DNA of 64,000 bases from NCBI RefSeq assembly GCF_011369485.1, contig NZ_VXCA01000044.1, positions 88,586 through 152,585 on the forward strand. The letters run 5' to 3'. Below, one piece after another: positions 60,378 to 64,000 of this stretch. Both the position numbers and the translations under genes were made by a program. Below the pieces are notes generated by a model. That model had not been told where the DNA came from. It did not search any database and was given only the letters and a program-made list of their open reading frames with translations. Source of the DNA: Pseudomonas atagonensis (GTDB taxonomy: Bacteria; Pseudomonadota; Gammaproteobacteria; Pseudomonadales; Pseudomonadaceae). Numbering within the stretch: the first letter of the stretch is position 1; every line of letters starts with the position of its first letter.

Positions 60378-60829
60378 GAGTCGCGCTCCTCTAAAAGACG
60401 GGAACATTCAATAAGGTGCCTGCGGCTTGGTTGCATCGGTCGGTCGCAAGCACCTTTCAAGGCACGCCGGGGCTGCTGGCGCGACGCTAAAAAGGCGCGG
60501 CAGTATACCGCGCCTCGGTGGTGGGCACACATTGGCTTTTGGTCGGATAACCATTGTGGCGAGGGGATTTATCCCCGTTCGGCTGCGCAGCAGTCGTAAA
60601 TACTGTGCACCCGGTTTGCCCGCAGGATTACAGGGGGGCCGCTTCGCAGCCCAACGGGGATGAATCCCCTCGCCACAGGGAGCCTCATAGCGGCAGCGAT
60701 TCGGGTCAGACGGGCCATGCATTTGACGTCAATTTTCGAGCCTGAAAATCAGTAGTCATTTATCGACTACGCCACTAAAGTGGCAGCCGGTCTGTAGAGT
60801 AGGACACTCGGTCAGCCTCCAATCGCACG
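60378..60829. other. 452-bp stretch between divergent fumA and sadC-like genes
   Basis: It holds both promoters and one GTGGCGAGGGG-type inverted repeat (60555-60679). A short dyad TCATTTATCGACTACGCCAC lies near 60757. No further gene is seen. Confidence 0.6.
60555..60679. repeat. Inverted repeat, GTGGCGAGGGGATTTATCCCC family, copy 2
   Basis: TGTGGCGAGGGGATTTATCC faces GGATGAATCCCCTCGCCACA around a variable core sharing TTCGGCTGCGCAGCAGTCG with the copy at 7026. Confidence 0.8.
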
Positions 60830-61948
60830 GTGAGTCAACGATTGACCCATAACGCCATTCAACGTCTTTTGCTTAAACGCTTTGCCCTCGCTGCAGCCAC
60901 CTATGGATTGGCTTTGCTGCTGCTGTGGCTGGCGTTTTTCACCGGTCACTACGACCAGTCGCTCGGTTCTGTGGCCGTCGGCAGTGCGCTGGTGGTGATC
61001 ACGCAGGCAGCCCTGTTCGTGATGTTCTGGAGCGGGCGCAACCAGCGCCTCGCTGACCCGAGCCTCACCGAAGTGCAAGTGCTGCTCGGCCTCGGCTGGC
61101 AAACCTGGCTGATCGCCCATCTGGATGAAGCCCGTGGCGCCTTTCTGGTGTTCTACGTGCTGATCCTGCTGTTCGGCCTGTTCCACCTGAGTCGACGCGC
61201 GTTCATCCGCTGCGCACTGCTGGTGTTTTTCAGTTTCTGCGCCATCACCCTGTGGGACGGCTACCACATGCGCCTCGCCGAGCCTGCGCTCGCAGCATTG
61301 CAGGTGTGTATTCTGGCCATGGTGCTGGCGTGGCTAGTGCTTTACGCGCGCTTCGTGCAGACCTCGCGCCTGCGTATGCGCCAACGCCGCTTTGCCTTGC
61401 AGGCGCATCAGGACACCTTGCGCGGCATGATGCGACAGCTCGAAGACCTGGTGGCCACCGACGAACTGACCGGGCTGTTCAATCGCCGGCATTTCCTGCG
61501 CCTGGCTTCCCGGGAATTGAATACGATGGACGCCGACGTCATGCACGGTCTGGCGTTGATCGATCTCGACCATTTCAAACGCATCAATGACCTGCATGGT
61601 CACGCCGCTGGCGATCAAGTGTTGCAGGCGTTCGCCGGGGTGGCCGGCGCCTGCCTGCGTGACGGCGACGTGCTGGCGCGTTACGGTGGCGAGGAATTTG
61701 TGGTGTTGCTGCCCGACTGCGATGCCGAGCGCCTGACAGCGTGCTGCGAGCGTCTGCGTATCGCCTTCACTGACGTTGAACTGGTGGGTTTGAATGTGCG
61801 CAACCTCAGTCTGTCCGCCGGCATGACCTTGCTGGCGCTGGGCGATGACCTCGACGACGCGCTGCAGCGCGCCGATCAGGCGCTTTACCGGGCCAAGCGT
61901 GACGGGCGCAATCGCTGTGCGGCGGCGTGGGAGAACGTCGATGCCTGA
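60830..61948 (+). CDS. sadC: Membrane diguanylate cyclase, SadC-like
   Basis: A 372-residue protein: six N-terminal helices (about 20-180) and a GGDEF domain (about 205-365). The active site is ARYGGEEFVVLL, and the inhibitory I-site RxxD is at the exact spacing five residues upstream (RDGD-VLARY-GGEEF), so both activity and product inhibition are expected. It starts with GTG at 60830; no clear ribosome site is seen, so the start is uncertain. Position between fumA and a ferredoxin reductase matches sadC of P. aeruginosa, which promotes attachment and is opposed by BifA. Naming rests on synteny. Confidence 0.8.
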   Translation: MSQRLTHNAIQRLLLKRFALAAATYGLALLLLWLAFFTGHYDQSLGSVAVGSALVVITQAALFVMFWSGRNQRLADPSLTEVQVLLGLGWQTWLIAHLDEARGAFLVFYVLILLFGLFHLSRRAFIRCALLVFFSFCAITLWDGYHMRLAEPALAALQVCILAMVLAWLVLYARFVQTSRLRMRQRRFALQAHQDTLRGMMRQLEDLVATDELTGLFNRRHFLRLASRELNTMDADVMHGLALIDLDHFKRINDLHGHAAGDQVLQAFAGVAGACLRDGDVLARYGGEEFVVLLPDCDAERLTACCERLRIAFTDVELVGLNVRNLSLSAGMTLLALGDDLDDALQRADQALYRAKRDGRNRCAAAWENVDA

Positions 61949-62876
61949 ACTTCGTGTCGGTGAGCGGCAATGGTCGGTGAGCGCTGGCAGCAACCTGCTC
62001 GATGCACTTAACCAGAATGGCGTTGCCGTGCCTTACAGCTGCCGCGCCGGCAGTTGCCATGCGTGTCTGGTGCAATGCGTGCAGGGCTTGCCTGCTGACA
62101 GTCGGCCCGACGCGCTGAGTGCCGAGCAGCGCCAGCAAGGTTGGCGTCTGGCTTGCCAGTGTCAGGTGACCGAAGATTTGCAGGTGCACACTTTCGACCC
62201 GATCACCGACGGGCGCCCGGCGGTGGTCGACGCGCTGGACTGGCTCAGCGACAGCGTCCTGCGTCTGCGCCTGACACCCCAGCGGCCGTTGCGCTACAGC
62301 GCCGGCCAGCATCTGGTGCTGTGGGCCGGCCACGTTGCGCGGCCGTATTCGCTGGCGAGCCTGCCGGAAGAAGACCGCTTTCTCGAGTTCCACATCGATT
62401 GCCGCCTGCCCGGCGAATTCAGCGATACCGCGCGGCGCTTGCAGATCGGCGACCCGATCCGCCTCGGCGAATTGCGCGGCGGCGCGCTGCACTATGACCC
62501 CGACTGGCACAACCGACCCTTGTGGCTGCTGGCCGCCGGCACCGGGCTTGGCCCGTTGTTCGGCGTACTGCGTGAAGCCTTGCGCCAGGATCATCAAGGC
62601 GCCATCCGCGTCATTCACCTGGCCCATGACGTCAGCGAACACTACTTGGCCAAACCCCTTGGCGCACTGGCGGCGCAGCGCGAAAACCTCAGCGTCGAAC
62701 TGTGGACGTCGGCCGAGTCAGCCGCCGCTTTGGCGCAACTGCGCCTTGTCTCCCGGCAAACCCTGGCCTTAGTCTGCGGCTCGACTGCCAGCGTCGACGC
62801 CTTTGCCCGGCGCCTGTACCTGGCCGGACTGCCGCGCAATCAACTGCTGGCCGATGCGTTCTTGCCCCGTGGTTGA
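61941..62876 (+). CDS. [2Fe-2S] ferredoxin-reductase-type flavoprotein
   Basis: A 311-residue electron-transfer protein: plant-type [2Fe-2S] domain (residues 1-90) with CRAGSCHACLVQC and a fourth Cys in RLACQC; FAD-binding barrel with RPYSLAS (near residue 135); NAD-binding domain with LLAAGTGLGPLFGVLR (near 195) and LVCGS. It overlaps the cyclase stop by 8 bp, so the two are co-translated. It could reduce an oxygenase or assist [Fe-S] assembly; no partner oxygenase is visible. Confidence 0.88.
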   Translation: MPELRVGERQWSVSAGSNLLDALNQNGVAVPYSCRAGSCHACLVQCVQGLPADSRPDALSAEQRQQGWRLACQCQVTEDLQVHTFDPITDGRPAVVDALDWLSDSVLRLRLTPQRPLRYSAGQHLVLWAGHVARPYSLASLPEEDRFLEFHIDCRLPGEFSDTARRLQIGDPIRLGELRGGALHYDPDWHNRPLWLLAAGTGLGPLFGVLREALRQDHQGAIRVIHLAHDVSEHYLAKPLGALAAQRENLSVELWTSAESAAALAQLRLVSRQTLALVCGSTASVDAFARRLYLAGLPRNQLLADAFLPRG

Positions 62877-62937
62877 GCGCTGAATTCTTTAGCACAAAGT
62901 TTTCTGCGGTGATGGACTTTTGTGGTCATGGGACTTT

Positions 62938-63032
62938 TGTGGCGAGGGGATTTATCCCCGTTTGAGTGCGCAGCGCTCACAAGATTTTGGGGCCGCTGCG
63001 CAGCCCAACGGGGATAAATCCCCTCGCCACAA
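62938..63032. repeat. Inverted repeat, GTGGCGAGGGGATTTATCCCC family, copy 3
   Basis: TTGTGGCGAGGGGATTTATC faces GATAAATCCCCTCGCCACAA around a short GCGCAGCGC core, between the reductase and hydratase genes. Confidence 0.8.
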
Positions 63033-63101
63033 AAGCCACTCACCAAAGAAGCCTCTGACCACATTGATCTTCGTGAAGCCCGACTATCGCCGAGACACGC
63101 C

Positions 63102-63851
63102 ATGACCGACGCCATCCTGCTGGAACGCGAACGCGGATTACTGACCCTGCGCCTCAACCGTCCCGACAAGAAAAACGCCCTGACCCGCGCCATGTACAGC
63201 CGTCTCGCCGAGGCGCTGAAACAGGCCGACGCCGATCCTGAAATCAACGCCGTGCTGATCACCGGCAGCGCCGAGTGCTTCACTGCCGGCAATGACATCG
63301 CCGACTTCATCCAGCAACCGCCGACTGATCTCGACAGCCCGGTGTTTCACTTCATGCTCAACTTGCTCGAATTGCGCAAACCGGTGATTGCTGCGGTGGC
63401 CGGCGCTGCGGTAGGCATTGGCACTACGCTGTTGCTGCATTGCGATCTGGTGTACGTCGCCCGTGATGCGCGGTTGCGCATGCCGTTCGTCAACCTGGGG
63501 TTGTGCCCGGAGTTTGGCTCCAGCCTGATCCTGCCGCGTTTGTTGGGGCAGGCCAAAGCGTCGGAGTTGTTGCTGCTCGGTGAAGGGTTTACCGGTGAGC
63601 AAGCGGCGCAATGGGGCATTGCGACCGAAGCGCTGGGCAGTGGCGAAGCTGCAGTGGCCAGGGCGCGGGAGATGGCGCTGCGGTTTGATGAGCTTCCGGC
63701 CGAGGCAGTGCGCATCAGCAAGCAATTGATGAAGGCGCCGGATCGCGAGTTGATCCGCAAGGTGATCGAGGAGGAGGGCGCGCTGTTCACCCAGCGCTTG
63801 CGTTCGCCGGAAGCATTGGCGGCGTTGACCGGGTTCATCAAACGGCATTGA
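63102..63851 (+). CDS. Enoyl-CoA hydratase/isomerase family protein
   Basis: A 249-residue crotonase-fold protein: oxyanion-hole motifs GSAECFTAGNDIADF (near residue 55) and VAGAAVGIGTTLLLHCDLVY (near 100), and the position of one catalytic acid in LPRLLGQAKASELLLLGE. Some catalytic residues of hydratases are not obvious, so an isomerase or thioesterase role is possible. The neighbour order fits the sadC region of P. aeruginosa. ATG at 63102 after GAGACACGCC. Confidence 0.85.
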   Translation: MTDAILLERERGLLTLRLNRPDKKNALTRAMYSRLAEALKQADADPEINAVLITGSAECFTAGNDIADFIQQPPTDLDSPVFHFMLNLLELRKPVIAAVAGAAVGIGTTLLLHCDLVYVARDARLRMPFVNLGLCPEFGSSLILPRLLGQAKASELLLLGEGFTGEQAAQWGIATEALGSGEAAVARAREMALRFDELPAEAVRISKQLMKAPDRELIRKVIEEEGALFTQRLRSPEALAALTGFIKRH

Positions 63852-63856
63852 GATAT

Positions 63857-63909
63857 CCGCCGACCGCCGACCGCCGACCGCCGACCGCCGACCGCCGACC
63901 GCCGACCGC
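63857..63909. repeat. Tandem heptanucleotide repeat (CCGCCGA)n
   Basis: About seven and a half copies of CCGCCGA, starting 5 bp after the hydratase stop. It is a simple-sequence tract of a kind prone to copy-number change. Confidence 0.95.
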
Positions 63910-63919
63910 ACTCCGTGCA

Positions 63920-64000
63920 CCGATCGTTCCCACGCTCTGCGTGGGAATGCCTCAATGGACGCTCTGCGTCCGCTTCGGCAGGGGACGCGGAGCGTCCCGG
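63920..64000. repeat. Hairpin-rich repeat (GTTCCCACGCTCTGCGTGGGAA type), cut by window end
   Basis: Stems CCCACGC / GCGTGGG and GGACGC / GCGTCC follow each other, then GACGCGGAGCGTC. It is a Pseudomonas intergenic repeat family distinct from the REPIN and GTGGCGAGGGG types. Confidence 0.75.

Noticed and set aside
1..64000. CRISPR arrays, tRNA genes, insertion sequences
   Set aside because: The repeats seen are palindromic REP-type or MITE-like with irregular spacing; I find no spacer-repeat array, no cloverleaf with a conserved T-loop GTTCRANYC, and no transposase frame.

Overview
The window is a high-GC chromosomal segment from a Pseudomonas of the P. fluorescens group. The evidence is gene content (ColS, BifA, SadC-type cyclase, PobA, MifRS-type system), gene orders that I recall from P. 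aeruginosa (colS-orf222-inaA, mexVW, icmP cluster, bifA, sodB, argO/argP; and enoyl-CoA hydratase, ferredoxin reductase, sadC, fumarase), and the typical REP/REPIN palindromes between genes. No tRNA, rRNA, CRISPR array, insertion sequence or prophage is visible.

Layout. 1-2.6 kb: end of the envelope-stress kinase ColS, then a ColR-type box and an LPS-core methyltransferase/kinase operon. 2.7-6.9 kb: MexVW-like RND efflux pump. 7.2-12.5 kb: periplasmic, probably iron-regulated cluster (imelysin IcmP, di-haem oxidoreductase, second imelysin-like lipoprotein, DUF1513 protein) behind a Fur-box-like palindrome. 12.6-19 kb: BifA c-di-GMP phosphodiesterase, Fe-SOD, a 173-bp nested palindrome, divergent argO/argP, and an epimerase. 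19-28 kb: coiled-coil membrane protein, cache protein, MFS exporter, pobA/pobR, regulator/hydrolase pair. 28-36.5 kb: a catabolic operon (ThDP-dependent decarboxylase resembling AruI, aldehyde dehydrogenase, polyamine-type ABC transporter) with a divergent LysR gene. 36.7-41 kb: small accessory genes, including a short secreted repeat protein and a fourfold-repeat membrane protein. 41-45.8 kb: kgtP with a sigma-54 promoter and its own MifR/MifS-type two-component system.

45.9-58.7 kb is the standout: a four-gene insecticidal-type Tc toxin operon on the minus strand, one TcB (SpvB/TcdB-type) followed by three tandem TcC (RHS/TccC-type) proteins. Their N-terminal shells are similar but their C-terminal cargo differs (282, 272 and 314 residues). 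No TcA pore subunit is present. The only gene-free space upstream of the operon holds a perfect 26-bp palindrome that contains a near-canonical lux box, which suggests quorum-sensing (LuxR) control; no luxI or luxR gene lies in the window.

58.8-64 kb: class I fumarase, a GGEEF diguanylate cyclase (SadC by position) overlapping a [2Fe-2S] ferredoxin-reductase gene, enoyl-CoA hydratase, then simple-sequence and palindromic repeats. BifA and the SadC-like cyclase are opposing c-di-GMP enzymes, so the window carries both arms of the surface-attachment switch as well as envelope maintenance, efflux and a toxin locus, as expected of a plant- or insect-associated pseudomonad.
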